Positions 33,830-45,300 of a DNA stretch of 64,000 bases are shown in pieces (positions within the stretch are counted from its first letter, which is position 1; every line of letters starts with the position of its first letter). The notes under the pieces are model-generated. The model had not been told where the DNA came from. It saw nothing but the letters and a program-made list of their open reading frames with translations, and made no database searches. The DNA lies in contig OX940862.1 of assembly GCA_954871525.1 (NCBI GenBank), forward strand, positions 41,098,232 to 41,162,231, written 5' to 3'. Position numbers and translations under genes: made by a program. Origin of the DNA: Parietaria judaica (Eukaryota > Streptophyta > Magnoliopsida > Rosales > Urticaceae).

Positions 33830-35351
33830 TTATAATTATGAGTAATGGACCTAGTTGCAGCTTGATAACCGTATCTTAAAATTAGTATTCAATTTCGTAT
33901 AGATACATGTTTTACATTGATTCTACAAATTGACATTCCAATAATTTTGCACTATTGTGGTGTTATTTATATGTATGCCACGTGGAATTATGAGCTTGTC
34001 AAACTTCTCAATTTTATTTTAATTTTTGTCTCTTTAGTAGCAAGAGAGTGCAATAATTTGTTGTTAAAGAAAGCTTAACAATAATGTGTTCTAAAAGCAT
34101 TAGCCTTTTTCTCTAATTATATATTTTGCCTGCCTAACTGGCTTTAGTGGTTTGAAAAATTATCTTAGGCTAATTGTGTAGTGTTGGATGATTTGGGAAT
34201 CTTAATAGGAGAAAAACAAACATAGGCATGTTGTTTAGCGTAATAATTATAAAATATGAGTTCCTAGCCAACCATAATTATTTTATTAGATGTAATCAAA
34301 ATATGTCATGATTCTTGAAGCATGAGATTATCATAGAAGAGAACACCGAGTTTAACTTTTCGTATAGGCTTAGCTTTATTAATTAATAAAGGGAGATTTT
34401 CATTTCGATATTTATGTTCTATTTTTATTTTTTGAAAATTTATCCTCTATTTTGGTTAAAACATATTCTATAAGAACAAGTGTAGTATGACAAATTGGCA
34501 ATACTGTAACTTAATTTTAATTTCTTTTTATTTTCATAAATGATTAAAAAAATTAATTAAAAAATTTGTAATATTTGAATTTTGAAAAATAGATGATATA
34601 TCATAAATTTCTTTTAACTAGATAGTATAAAACAAAAAAGTTTAAATTATGAGTAAGAGACAATTTTGAGTTTCAGAAATTAAATGATGAAAAGTATAAC
34701 TAAGAATTTAAAGTATACTTCAAAATTGTATTTGAACGTTTTTCTAAAGTAGAATTTTTTATTTTTGTGATAATAAAATAAAACAAAAGTAGCTGAAATA
34801 TCAAATTAGTTCTGTTAGCCAATATTCTGTCATCGGCCAAGTATCAAGATCGAAAAATCAATTTTAAAAATGTCTATTAATTTCTAAATCATTTGAATAT
34901 TATCCATTAGATCCTGAAATTTCTAATTTTATCAATTAATTATAAAAAAATATAGACTTAATCTATAAATTATTTATATTTTATTTCTCAATTTCAGCAA
35001 ATATCCCAAAATCTAATCATCCTTTTTTTTTTAATTATCTTAAAACGATAATCAAAGCATTATAAAAGATTAAGTAGTGGTTTGCTAATGCACTTAGCAT
35101 ATATTAAAGGTCAAATAATGTGAGCATGATTCAAACTAATTAATTAGTAAGTAGTAGTACAAAACCATCTTATTTTAAGAGCAATGTCTCTAGGTTGTTG
35201 AATTCCAAGATGTATCTTTAATCTTTATTTAAAGGTTTATCATATCGGTAAAGGTCTAATCATGCATTGTTGTCCAGGTGAGAACATCTTCAAAAGATAT
35301 TCCACCAAATGATAAAACATAGAGATAATCAGATAACGCAAATTAACTTTG

Positions 35352-35382
<31 letters not shown>

Positions 35383-35676
35383 CATTTATAATTGTTTTCA
35401 TATATATAAGCAAACAAAAGAACAGTATTTGTATTTTGTACACATATACAACTGATACTTTTTCCAACAATAATTATTTTTATATACCTTTAATTTAATC
35501 TATAGACTAGTGAACAATAGCATAAAAGATTGGACAAATATTCTTAAACATTTGTGACCTTTGTATTGTTTTATTTTTTCTTCTTTTGTATACGATCTTT
35601 TCACTTTGCAAAATTATTTTTTATACATTTTATGTTGTTGCCCTATATTGGCAGTTCGTAAGTTACTGTATTATTG
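33830..35676. other. AT-rich spacer, no gene seen
   Basis: Includes an AT run at 35352-35379. No coding frame or transposon end recognised. Confidence 0.45.
35352..35379. repeat. AT dinucleotide microsatellite
   Basis: AT alternation of about 28 bp. Confidence 0.95.
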
Positions 35677-35933
35677 CAGAGCCGACCTAACCTATAGCCA
35701 GTTTAGCAGTCACCAAGATCCCGTTATAGAATAAGACCCTTTTTAGACTAGTCTATTAATACGTATATATTTAAGCATTTAGTAAATCGTCAAATATTAA
35801 ACACTTGAAGCATGAGTTTAAATTTATGCTCCATTCTTTTTTATTGTGTAAGTTTTTATTTTCTATAAAATTTATGCTCTCATATAATGATTCGCCCAAG
35901 TGCCGAAAGAGTTTCGCCGTTCGGCCGGCCCTG
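35677..35933. mobile_element. hAT-type MITE with CAGGGCCGGC ends
   Basis: The left end CAGAGCCGACCT and the inverse of the right end CAGGGCCGGCC match in part. They belong to a very common plant MITE end type. Flanks TATTATTG and ATTTATTG match at 6 of 8 bases, consistent with a decayed 8-bp TSD. No coding capacity. Confidence 0.5.
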
Positions 35934-36352
35934 ATTTATTGAAAATTTAGTAAGTAATTACATAAAAATGTATTTCAATCTAACTTTTGATTTATATTTA
36001 TATTTTATGTAGCTCATAAATTTATATTTAATTCTTTATGTAGCTCTCGATGATATCATAACTAATATATTTTGTTTTTAATAAAACTTACACCAAGCAT
36101 TTGTCCAAAGGAAAATAATTACATGGTCACACACTCTCTCTCCCTCGCATGATTATGGTCCGACGATGTATAACCTATACCTAGATTAAAGATAATCCTT
36201 TGACATGTTATTTCAATTAAACCTAATTGGTATAATATTAATACTAATAGTGGAAGGTTCACTAGGGCAAAGAGGTTGAATAGGGTTGATATCAACCCTC
36301 CACTACTCTTAGAGGTTAGGGTAATGATTATCACAAAGAGCAATATTAGATC
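35934..36352. other. Intergenic DNA, nothing recognised
   Basis: Spacer between two hAT-type elements with no supported gene. Confidence 0.4.
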
Positions 36353-36776
36353 CTTGAATGTAGAGCTGCACACGCCATAATCGCGATCGATCGCGACGAA
36401 AGTCGCCAAAATCGCGAATTGGCCGGTCGCGATGCGTCGCGGCGTGTCTGGTCGCGATGCGTCGCGACGTGGTCGCGATTTAGCGAGGAAGGACCAAAAA
36501 AAGGGCTGCGGCAAAAGTTATTTTTTGTTTCCAATGTTTAATTTTATTAGTTTTTATCCGAATTAAAGTATTAAATTATGTAAACTTATTATTTAAACTT
36601 TATTTATTTCAAAATTAATATTTTAGTATGTTATTATTGTGTAACATATTATTAATTTTAAATTATAAGTTAATTTTTAAGTTGTAATATATGTTAATAA
36701 GTATGTACGTATACCATATTAATAATTATTAATAAAAAATTAATAATTAATTAAATAAAAAAAGGATTAAAGGTTA

Positions 36777-37340
36777 TTACCCGGTAGAAGGACGTCGACT
36801 TCGTCGAGGACGGGCAACGGAGGCTTCACCGCTATCTTGATTGGAAGGTTGAGGAGAACCGCGGTTGTACACCCCGATATTTGAACCACGGATCGAGGGC
36901 GGCGTTTGATAGTCGTCGGGATCGGCATCGTCGGGACGTTGAGTTTGGTCGGGATCGGCATCTTCGGGACCTTGAGGTTCGTCGGGATCGGCACCTTCGG
37001 GACCTTGAGCTCCGTATTCGGCACCTTCCCGTAACATGAGATTGAAAAAAGGATCGTTGTTTCCCCCCCTACATTGAGCCACCGCGTCGACCAACTCTTG
37101 GGGCACACGGTCGGGATTGGCATGGTGCTGGGCCACCGCCCGGACTAGACTAGGTCTTAGAGACCGTACTGTATCGTCGGGATAATCTGGATTGTGAGGG
37201 GAAGGGAATATTTCTGCCGGCAGCCTAACGGGAATGTAGTCGTCGGGACAAGTATCCGATGTTCCCCCTTGTAGAAATTGGGGTTGCAAATTCCTGGCCG
37301 CCCTTCGACCCCCGGAACTACCGCCGCTTCTTCGAGACAT
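36777..37340 (-). CDS. Proline/Asp-rich ORF inside a hAT element, function unknown
   Basis: An intact 187-codon frame starting MSRRSGGSSGGRRAARNLQ and ending PRRSRRPSTG. The middle segment (PDDYIPVRLPAEIFPSPHNPDYPDDTVRSLRPSLVRAVAQHHANPDRVPQELVDAVAQC) looks folded. It is followed by a Gly-Pro-Glu-Asp-Ala-Asp-Pro repeat (about residues 112-145: GPEGADPDEPQ, GPEDADPDQTQ, RPDDADPDDYQ) and a basic C-terminus. There is no zinc finger, DDE core or dimerisation domain. A TATA box lies 155 bp upstream and the leader has GAACTTTGGAACTT repeats. It may be the fused remains of the two ends of a transposase gene or an accessory protein. It is intact, so recent mobilisation with its frame is plausible. Confidence 0.55.
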   Translation of the reverse strand: MSRRSGGSSGGRRAARNLQPQFLQGGTSDTCPDDYIPVRLPAEIFPSPHNPDYPDDTVRSLRPSLVRAVAQHHANPDRVPQELVDAVAQCRGGNNDPFFNLMLREGAEYGAQGPEGADPDEPQGPEDADPDQTQRPDDADPDDYQTPPSIRGSNIGVYNRGSPQPSNQDSGEASVARPRRSRRPSTG

Positions 37341-37493
37341 AATGATAGAACTTTAGGAATTTAGAAAATTGGAACTTTGGAACTTTAGAACTTTGGAACT
37401 TTGGAACTTGAGAGAATTTGAGAACTTGAGAACTTGAGAGAATTTGAGAGAGAGATGGAAGATTGTTGGTGAGGAAATGAGGGAGGAAGAGGT

Positions 37494-37504
37494 GGTATTT
37501 ATAG
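37494..37504 (-). promoter_or_regulatory. TATA box for the hAT-internal ORF
   Basis: CTATAAATACC on the minus strand, about 155 bp before the ATG at 37340. The leader between them is purine-rich with GAGAATTTGAGA and GGAACTTT repeats. Confidence 0.5.
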
Positions 37505-37882
37505 GGTTTGAGGAGAGGGTGGGGTGGGTGAATAATTATTGTGGTGGGTGAATAATAGTGGGTAAAAAAAAATAAAAATTTGAAATTTTAGGGTTGAATT
37601 CGAATAAAGTAGGTAAAAATTGTGGTTGGGTAATAAATTTCGGGTGAAAAACGTGTTATTATTGCCACAAACAAACACATCACACGGATCGATGACGTGG
37701 CACGATCCTGGCCGTCGGATCGAAAGTTCGGATCACGGATCCACCAGTCGCGACGCGTGCCCAGAATCGCGACGAATCGCGACTTTTGCCGCAAAAGTCG
37801 CGACGCGTCGCGATTCCTCCTGTGCACGTCGCGACGCGTCGTGTCGCGAGTGGCGATTTCTTTGTGCAGCTCTACTTGAATG

Positions 37883-39024
37883 GTATCCTCTTGCGTGTTT
37901 GATTACTTCAATAATTAAACAATTAAGGGTTAACCTCGGAATGTGAAGCCGAGCTAAGTAAGGGAATCAAAGCACGGTTTCCCACATGAGGGCATGTGTG
38001 TGTGAAGAGAAAAGATTAGTCAACCGAGGAAATAAACCTAGGGTTCAGTTATGGCCTTGCAATTGCAACCTAGGGTTTTTACTTTTTTCACATACAAGAT
38101 CTTAAATTTAAAAAATAAAAAATTTAATTTATGAGTTTAATTTATCGTACCAAAGGCCTATATCCACAGTTAAATCACTACCCGTTTCCATAAAATGTTA
38201 CTCGACCGAAGAAAATAAAATGCCGACCCTAGGGTGGAGCCTTGCGAGTTAGTTTTATTTTTTATTTTCTTAATACAACATTTTAGGGTGTGATAAATAA
38301 ATTCCTGTCGGAGTTTAAAAAATAAACAGTGACTATTGAATGCTTACTGATTTTCTTAGAATTTATATTTGTAGTGTTCTCTAGATGTATATTAATGTTT
38401 ATTTTTTTGGAATGGTTTAATAAATTGTAATTATAAAGAAAAATGTATTCAATTAAAATTGAACATCAGTAATTATAAATCCTCCTGTCGAATTAAAAAG
38501 TATAAAAACCGAAAATTCGTCTTTGGATAATGGATGTTTGAGTAATTGCAATCTCCTCAAAAGAATTACTCTTCACACACCCTAAGATAAGATACTGAAT
38601 GGGTGAAAATTTCATTAGTACATATCACATTAGTTCGTGCACAACATTATTTCTTTATGTCGATGAAATTGCTCGAAAATAGTTAGGGAACATTTGCGTT
38701 GGTCCTCTTTTGACACGAGTCTTGATATGGTCAAAAAAGAGTCTCCAATTTGAGACATTTTTTGTTGAGCTCAAAAGCAGCGAATGACGGTTTTGAGGAA
38801 GTTATTTTGCTCCCAAACTTGGACCACAAACACATTACATTGTAACGCCAATCTCTCGCAACCCCCAATAAATAACGCACAAATTCAAACAAAGCAAAAC
38901 ATAACATAAAACAACTCTTTGTAAATTTAACCTATTCCGAACGTTCCAATGAATTTGAGCAAAGACTCATTTCTTCGTGATTTTCCATTTTCAAGCATCA
39001 TGATTAGTAATACTAGTAGAGAAT
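37883..39024. other. Intergenic DNA, no gene seen
   Basis: No supported gene; isolated short frames only. Confidence 0.4.
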
Positions 39025-39318
39025 CTTCATAAAACATCCCTCAAAATAACATAAATTATTTTATTACACCTCAAAACATCATAATTGGAAATACATCCTT
39101 TTAAAATTTTATGTACCAAAATACCATTTCAAAATATATATATTGTGTCATGAAAAATGAACATATTGCCTCCTGAAAAATGGACAAGTCGCGTCCGAAA
39201 AAATGGACACAACTAAGGGTATTTTGGTACATAAAATTTTAAAAAGATGCATTTCCAATTATGATGTTTTGAGGTGTAATAAAATAATTTATGGTGTTTT
39301 GAGGGATGTTTTATGAAG
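39025..39318. mobile_element. Foldback MITE upstream of the 5-phosphatase gene
   Basis: The left arm starting CTTCATAAAACATCCCTC and the right arm ending with its inverse at 39318 match over about 100 bp each, around a loop containing AAAATGGACA-type repeats. The family was not identified and no clear TSD was found. Confidence 0.7.
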
Positions 39319-40054
39319 TTTCCAGGGACAATAACAATATTTAAATATTAATGTTTAGGAAAACACTTTGCTAAACTTATTTTCATAAATACCCTCTTCG
39401 TGTAATTTTTATATATGTATAATTTTTGAAACAGTGAGAATTTTTTCCGACATGGATAGTGCTTATTATTAATTAAAAAGTGCATAATTAAGCAAAACAA
39501 TGTATTATTTAATACATTGTCAAAATTACTATTTAAAGAAAATAATTAAAAAAAAAAGAAATTGTTTAACGGACCTCTGGTCTCTCTCCTCAATTAAAAA
39601 AAGTCGAGTTGGGCAGTGAGTGGGCAGAAGGAGAAGGAACCGAACATACTTACGGAGCTGCCCGCGGGCAGCTGTTCAGAGTTCAGTGACAGAAACGACA
39701 CACCAAGGCCAAGCACAAGAAAGAGAGAGAGTTGTTAAGAAGAAGAACCCATCTCCTTCTCAGCTTTGCTTGGTTTTTGGGTAAATAAAGAGACAACTCA
39801 AACTCTCTCTCTCTGTTTTATTCTCTCGCTCGAATTCGAGTCAAGAGTTATTTGCTCTCCTCTCTCTCAGGTTTCCACACACACACACAGTCTCTGTCTT
39901 CTACATTGTCGTGTTTCGCCACTCACGAACAGAGGCTTCGCCTGTACTGTACTTCTCTCTCTCGGGGCATTCTGGGTATTATTTCCCTCCCGCCATTGCC
40001 GACCAAGAAGAAGCTTCGGTTCAGATCGCCCTTGCTGTATGAAGCGGCCAAACG
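39319..40054. other. Upstream region and probable 5' leader of the 5-phosphatase gene
   Basis: From about 39580 the sequence becomes pyrimidine-rich, with CTCTCT and ACACAC runs (39799-39900), as in plant 5' leaders. A short frame at 39766-40065 has no similarity to known proteins and probably lies in the leader. Confidence 0.45.
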
Positions 40055-42501
40055 ATGAGAGATGACAATTCCAAGAAAAGCAAGGTCCCAACCAAACACG
40101 CCTGCATTATTCTCATACATACACATATATTAATATGGTGAATAATCCGTTTCTTCTGGTTGAAGCTTTCGTGGCCGAAGACGCTGGTGAAGAAGTGGTT
40201 CAACATCAAGAGCAAGAGCGAGGACTTCCACGCCGACGACGTCGTTTTCGAAGGTCATTCCTCGCCGCCATTTCCGATCTGTCGAATTCACTCTCATCTT
40301 CTTCTTCCTTATGATCAGGCGTCGACGATGATGAAGACTGGTCCAACAGCTATAACGCCGAGAGAGAGGCATGCACCAACACTGTCAAGAAGAGCAGAAC
40401 AGGTGACGGACTCTCAAATACCGTTTTCCGCCCGCTATAACCCGTTCCGTTTTCTTGAAAAGCGGCTAAATTTTCTATCTTTTTTTTCAGAAAGATTCAG
40501 CAGAAGGCAATCCGAGAGGCTCCGGCGAGGCAGAGCCGATCTGGAGTCTTCTCAAGTTACAGATTTGCATAACTACAGGTGATATATAATTATATATATA
40601 GTTAAAACAGAGTTAAAGGGTCAATCTTTTTCCTATTTTTCTTGTTGAATTTGATTTCGTTTTTTCATTTGGGTGTTTAGGATCTTCGTAGCGACGTGGA
40701 ATGTTGCCGGGAAATCGCCCCCGGGGTATTTGAGCCTCGAAGACTGGCTTCACACGTCGCCGCCGGCGGACATTTACGTTCTCGGGTATTGTTCGTCGTT
40801 GTCGGAATGTCTTCTCTGTTATTCAGATTTAGAGCAGCGTTTGACATTGGTTTTGGTTTGATCAGGTTTCAGGAAATCGTGCCTTTGAATGCCGGGAACG
40901 TTTTGGGCACGGAAGACAATGGCCCGGCTCGGAAATGGCTGGCCCTTATCAGGAGGACTCTGAACAGTCTTCCTGGGACCAGCATTACCGGCTGCCACAC
41001 GCCTTCGCCGGTGCCTGATCCGATCGTGGAGATCGATTCGGACTTTGAGGGCTCGACGAGGAAGAAGACGTCCGCATTCTTCCACCGGAGATCGTTCCAA
41101 TCCCTGAGTCGGAGCATGAGGGTGGAGAACGATATGCCCAGCTCGGAGACTCACCTGGACCGGCGCTTTAGTGTTTGCGATCGGGTGATTTTCGGGAACA
41201 GATCGAGCGATTACGATCCAAATTACCGGTGGGGCGGTGGGTCCTCCGATGACGAGAACGGTCCTGAAGAGTCACCGGTGATGGCGGGATATTCGCCGTT
41301 GTCGCACAGTGGCTCTTTTTCCATGGAAGATAGAGATAGACAGCAAGGTAATAATTCTTCTTCTTCTTCTTCGAGGTACTGCCTCGTCGCCAGCAAGCAA
41401 ATGGTTGGGATTTTCCTCACAGTGTGGGTGAAAAGCGATCTCAGAGATGACGTTCGGAACTTGAAAGTTTCATGCGTCGGCAGAGGATTAATGGGCTATC
41501 TCGGAAATAAGGTAGGGCATTCTTCACTTGGTCATATTACCAAAGCATAACGGAATGAAAACCAACATTAACGGTTTCGTTCTCCCGTTTTTTTCAGGGT
41601 TCGATTTCGGTCAGCATGTCGTTGCATCAGACGAGTTTTTGTTTCGTCTGTAGTCATCTGACTTCTGGGCAAAAGGAAGGAGACGAACTCAGAAGAAACT
41701 CAGATGTCATGGAGATCCTTCGGAAAACACGGTTTCCGAGGGTTCACGGCGTTGGAGATGAGAACTCGCCGCAAACGATATTGGACCACGAGTAAGCTCT
41801 TCATATGTTTCTTGATCTATTAATCGTGAAAGTTTGTCGAAAACCGGATTCTTAACGCGTTTTCATGGGTTCAGTCGTATAATCTGGCTCGGAGATTTGA
41901 ATTACCGGATCGCCCTTTCTTACCGCTCTGCGAAAGCTCTTGTCGAGATGCGGAACTGGAAGGCCTTGTTAGAGAATGATCAGGCATGTTAAGAAACTCA
42001 AAACATTTCAAATAAAAATAGAATTTTATGAATTATTGTCAAAATACTTTTTGTACTTTCAGTTAAGGATCGAGCAAAAGCGAGGGCGGGTTTTCGAGGG
42101 GTGGAGCGAAGGGAAGATATACTTCCCTCCAACGTATAAATACTCAAACAACTCAGACAGATACGCCGGAGAAGATAGGCGTCCGAAGGAGAAGCGAAGA
42201 ACCCCAGCATGGTAATTAACCTCCGATCTCCTTATTGAATACTTATTTCTTATGTCATTATTGAATAATTATATACACGTGAAGGTGTGATCGTATACTT
42301 TGGTACGGAAGAGGCCTTTGGCAAATGTCTTATGTTCGTGGCGAGTCTAGATTCTCGGATCACAGACCGGTTTACAGCGTATTCTTAGTCGAAGTCGAGT
42401 CCCTGAATCGCAACAGGATAAAGAAAAGCATGAGCTCCAGGATTGAAGTCGAAGAGTTGCTTCCGCACTCGCATGGATACACTGACCTCAATTTCTTCTA
42501 A
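40055..42501 (+). CDS. Type I inositol polyphosphate 5-phosphatase (CVP2/CVL1 group)
   Basis: Ten exons: 40055-40084, 40166-40253, 40319-40402, 40491-40578, 40681-40785, 40866-41511, 41598-41791, 41875-41983, 42063-42211, 42285-42501. They total 1710 nt and 569 residues in one frame, with every phase consistent. The enzyme removes the 5-phosphate from inositol phosphates and phosphoinositides. The plant CVP2/CVL1 pair acts in vein patterning through PI(4,5)P2 turnover. The N-terminus [27 protein letters not shown] is typical of this group. Catalytic marks are [13 protein letters not shown] (about 98-110), [29 protein letters not shown] (416-430), [11 protein letters not shown] (496-506) and SDHRPVY (522-528). 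A plant-specific Ser-rich insert lies between about 180 and 270. Intron 8 has a GC donor (CAG|GCATGT at 41984). CVP2 versus CVL1 orthology cannot be settled here, so no symbol is given. Confidence 0.93.
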
Positions 42502-44413
42502 GCTGGAAGTTTGACCGGATTTCAATTTTTCGGGATTGTCCGAGTATGCCACACAAATGTATCAGGTATTCTTTAAGTCCCTTTCCAAATTATTAATTAA
42601 AAAAATCAGCAAATTAATCACTATGTGCACGACATTTTTAGACGACGAAAAGATAAAGTGTCTAACTAATTAATAACTTTTCATGTGTGAATTTTGAGAA
42701 CCGGTTTCGAAAAATGTATTTGAAGCCGATCTCTTAAAAAAATAATAGATAGTTACTTGAAATATAAAGCGTATAAATTACAAAATACAACTTATAAAAC
42801 TCGAAACCTAAATAAATAAATAAAATTTTAAACCTAATTCTATTAGCATTAAAATAAATGTCCAGGTAGTAAAATCCGGTTTTCTAAATGGGCAGGAAAG
42901 TGGATCGGGAATACAGTTGTAGACGTTAAAAAGCGGTTAGCATAAACGGGTATTTTCGGGTATCTGTAGGTGAATTGGTCCACATTTTTGGTAAAGTGTA
43001 ATTTGAAAACATGTTGGTATTTGATATTAAAGGTGATGGTTGAAATGGATAACACTTATTTGGTCCAAACTAGCAGGGTGGTCACCCTTCACTGCAAAGG
43101 AACTTTGCCTTGATGATGATCATACAGACTCTAATAATCCAAAAAGAAGGTTTGCCCATTTGACTTCTCTCTCTTTCCTACCATCAATTTCTAAATAAAA
43201 TAGTTTTGGGACATGTTTGGCATAAGTACTTAAACTCGTACCAGTGTGCCAGCATATTCCTAATCTATTTTCAATGCTACAAAATAGTGTCACTTCCAAC
43301 GCTATCTACGTCGAAGGCCACTGTAGATAAAATTCACCCTCGACACTATTTTATGAATTCCGGGTAATCTTGCTGTTAAAGAAGAGATTGAAAGTATACG
43401 GCACACTTTGTCTAAAATTAATTACTTATATTGTAGATATCTATTTTTTTTAATCTGTTTTTTCTTATTGATCAGGTTGCATATACATGATGCTTTCCAA
43501 CACCCAAATGGCAAAATTGACAAATTTTGGAGATATAGATTACTAAAACCTTGTGTGATCTCTTGAATAAGGTAAATAAGTGCATTTTATAGTAATTTAA
43601 TTTTCAATTGTGTAACTAAATTTGCTAATTGGAAAATTGCAGCTGAAGGAAGGAGTTCACTGTCCTTTCTGGAATAAAGTGAAAAAATAAAATAAAATGG
43701 GGGAACATATTAGCAGCTGAAGAAAATCATGGAATCAAACAACTTTTCAGTTGTTATTCAGATTCTTCTCTTTAAATATATATAGAATTTTTAAATCACC
43801 TCAAGTGTTTATGTGTGTGATGTGATGGTAATGAATTGAATACTAGTGAAGTAAAAAAAGTGGCCTTTATGCTGTAATTGCTAATGATTTTACTGAAAAG
43901 AAGAAAGCAGTAATTCATTCACCACTTCGGTTGCTTAACACTGTCGTTTAATGATAAAGATAAAGATTCATTCTTGACTAAATGTCAGGAATGCCCTTGA
44001 AATTTGTAATTTTTTTTTTTGACTTAAATTTTTTTCTTTCTTTCAGAGAAGCCCCTATTTGTTAAAAAAGAAAGAAGTCTCTACTTTACCCCTTAGACGA
44101 TTATATTAAAGAAAATTTTGCAACATTTTGTTTGGAGTTATTCAAACGTTTTTCTCCTGATATTTTCTCTTTACGTATATAATAAAGAATAATAACAAAA
44201 AATTAGCCTTATGACTGGTTTTATTTTGTCTAATTATTCGATCAACTTGAATTCACTTCGTTTTAATAGAAATTTCATTTTTTATTTTTCGACTTCCGGA
44301 TTAGATCTAATGGATTGCTTGATAATACTCTTATAAAACTCTAGCTCATTTATCAAATTGTTTTCAACTATTTTTTTTTTTAAATGTTTTTCTTTTACTT
44401 AAAAAAAAAAAAA
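42502..44413. other. 3' flank of the 5-phosphatase gene and spacer
   Basis: Probably contains the 3' UTR, possibly with an intron (donor-like ATCAG|GTATT near 42567). A CACTATTTT-containing stretch near 43270-43360 may be an old MITE. No other gene is supported. Confidence 0.4.
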
Positions 44414-44595
44414 TTTGTATTTGTTGACGTGAATAATCACAACGAGGTTGCCAATTGTGTTGCTAAACGCCGCATTTCGGGCTTTATTTTGGATTTCTCG
44501 TCATCTGTTTGCCCCGAGTGGCTTGTAACCGTTATTTTGAGGGATTCCTCCCTTATTTTAGCCCAATGAAATTCTTGTTGATTTAAAAAAAAAAA
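44414..44595 (+). pseudogene. 5'-truncated LINE tail (RNase H C-terminus) with poly-A
   Basis: The frame reads VDVNNHNEVANCVAKRRISGFILDFSSSVCPEWLVTVILRDSSLILAQ then stop, which resembles the end of the RNase H-like domain of plant LINE polyproteins. After the stop come AATGAAATTCTTGTTGATTT and an A-run, the usual LINE 3' end. Only this tail remains, as expected of a 5'-truncated insertion. A poly-A run also precedes it, so the TSD cannot be resolved. Confidence 0.65.
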
Positions 44596-44597
44596 TC

Positions 44598-45098
44598 GTT
44601 AAGTGATTTCACTTTGTATGTTTAATTGTTTGCTTAAATTGTCATATTGGATCTCAATATCTTGCCTAAAACCTTCACGAATTCACCATTCAAGTACTAT
44701 ATGCGTTGTGTATATGTGTATATTTTGCGCATATATATAAAGTATATAGTACATAAAATGACACCGGGAATTTATAGAAGTTCGTCCCTAGCATAAATTA
44801 ACTATTTCTTCTTTTCTTATTGATTAAGAGAAAGAAAGAAAGAATACAACAAAGTGAGACTATCCTTGATACAAAGTATTCGAAGTAAGGACAAAGTGAT
44901 ATGCCCTAAGGGATCTTGAATTTGTTGGCCTTCTCTTCATCACCTCCTCCTCGTACTTATGGCTCCTCAGTCGAGATGACGTAGCTCCAAGCTTTTCCGA
45001 ACAACTAGTTGGCATGACCTCATCAGGGCCTCCTCGTGTTCACGAGTGTAAAGTGCTCCACCGTATTCCGGCATTGGCTTCGCCAGGTCTTTGGAGTA
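44598..45098. other. Spacer before the hAT MITE, origin unclear
   Basis: From about 44910 the composition becomes less AT-rich and continues beyond the MITE (45301-45540) as what looks like one disrupted unit, perhaps an old retroelement fragment. The minus-strand frame at 45310-45540 is not recognised. Confidence 0.35.
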
Positions 45099-45106
45099 GG
45101 CCCGTG

Positions 45107-45292
45107 CAAGGTTTTAAATACCGCTTGCCGATGTCGTTTCACAATTTTCATTTAATCGCTTGTCGATGTGTATCTCATAGGTAAGTCGATGGATATGCCG
45201 ATGGATATATCGATGGATATATCGTTTCGCATATCCTCGAAAAATATTTTTGATGGGCACGCCGATGAATATTCAAGAAATTTAATACCTAG
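45107..45292. mobile_element. MITE of the same hAT family as the element at 254-3821
   Basis: A 186-bp unit starting CAAGGTTTTAAATACCGC, nearly identical to the left end of the large hAT element. The following subterminal zone shares CGCTTGCCGATG and GTCGATGGATATG motifs with it. The inverse of the right end is CTAGGTATTAAATTTC. A perfect 8-bp TSD GGCCCGTG lies at 45099-45106 and 45293-45300. No coding capacity; it would need the transposase of a full relative to move. Confidence 0.85.
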
Positions 45293-45300
45293 GGCCCGTG

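Larger units (their letters stand above)
36361..37874 (-). mobile_element. Non-autonomous hAT element with CGCGAC-rich ends
   Basis: The 1514-bp unit has terminal inverted repeats TAGAGCTGCACA / TGTGCAGCTCTA and a perfect 8-bp TSD CTTGAATG (36353-36360, 37875-37882). Both subterminal zones (36378-36485 and 37745-37858) are packed with TCGCGAC, GCGACGCGTCGCG and related motifs in both orientations, a likely transposase-binding array. It contains one minus-strand gene that is not a transposase. Confidence 0.88.

Noticed and set aside
39766..40065. 99-codon frame upstream of the 5-phosphatase
   Set aside because: Falls in a CT/CA-rich leader, overlaps the real start in another frame and resembles no protein known to me.
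40819..41420. Minus-strand frames over exon 6 of the 5-phosphatase
   Set aside because: Antisense shadows of a long GC-richer exon.
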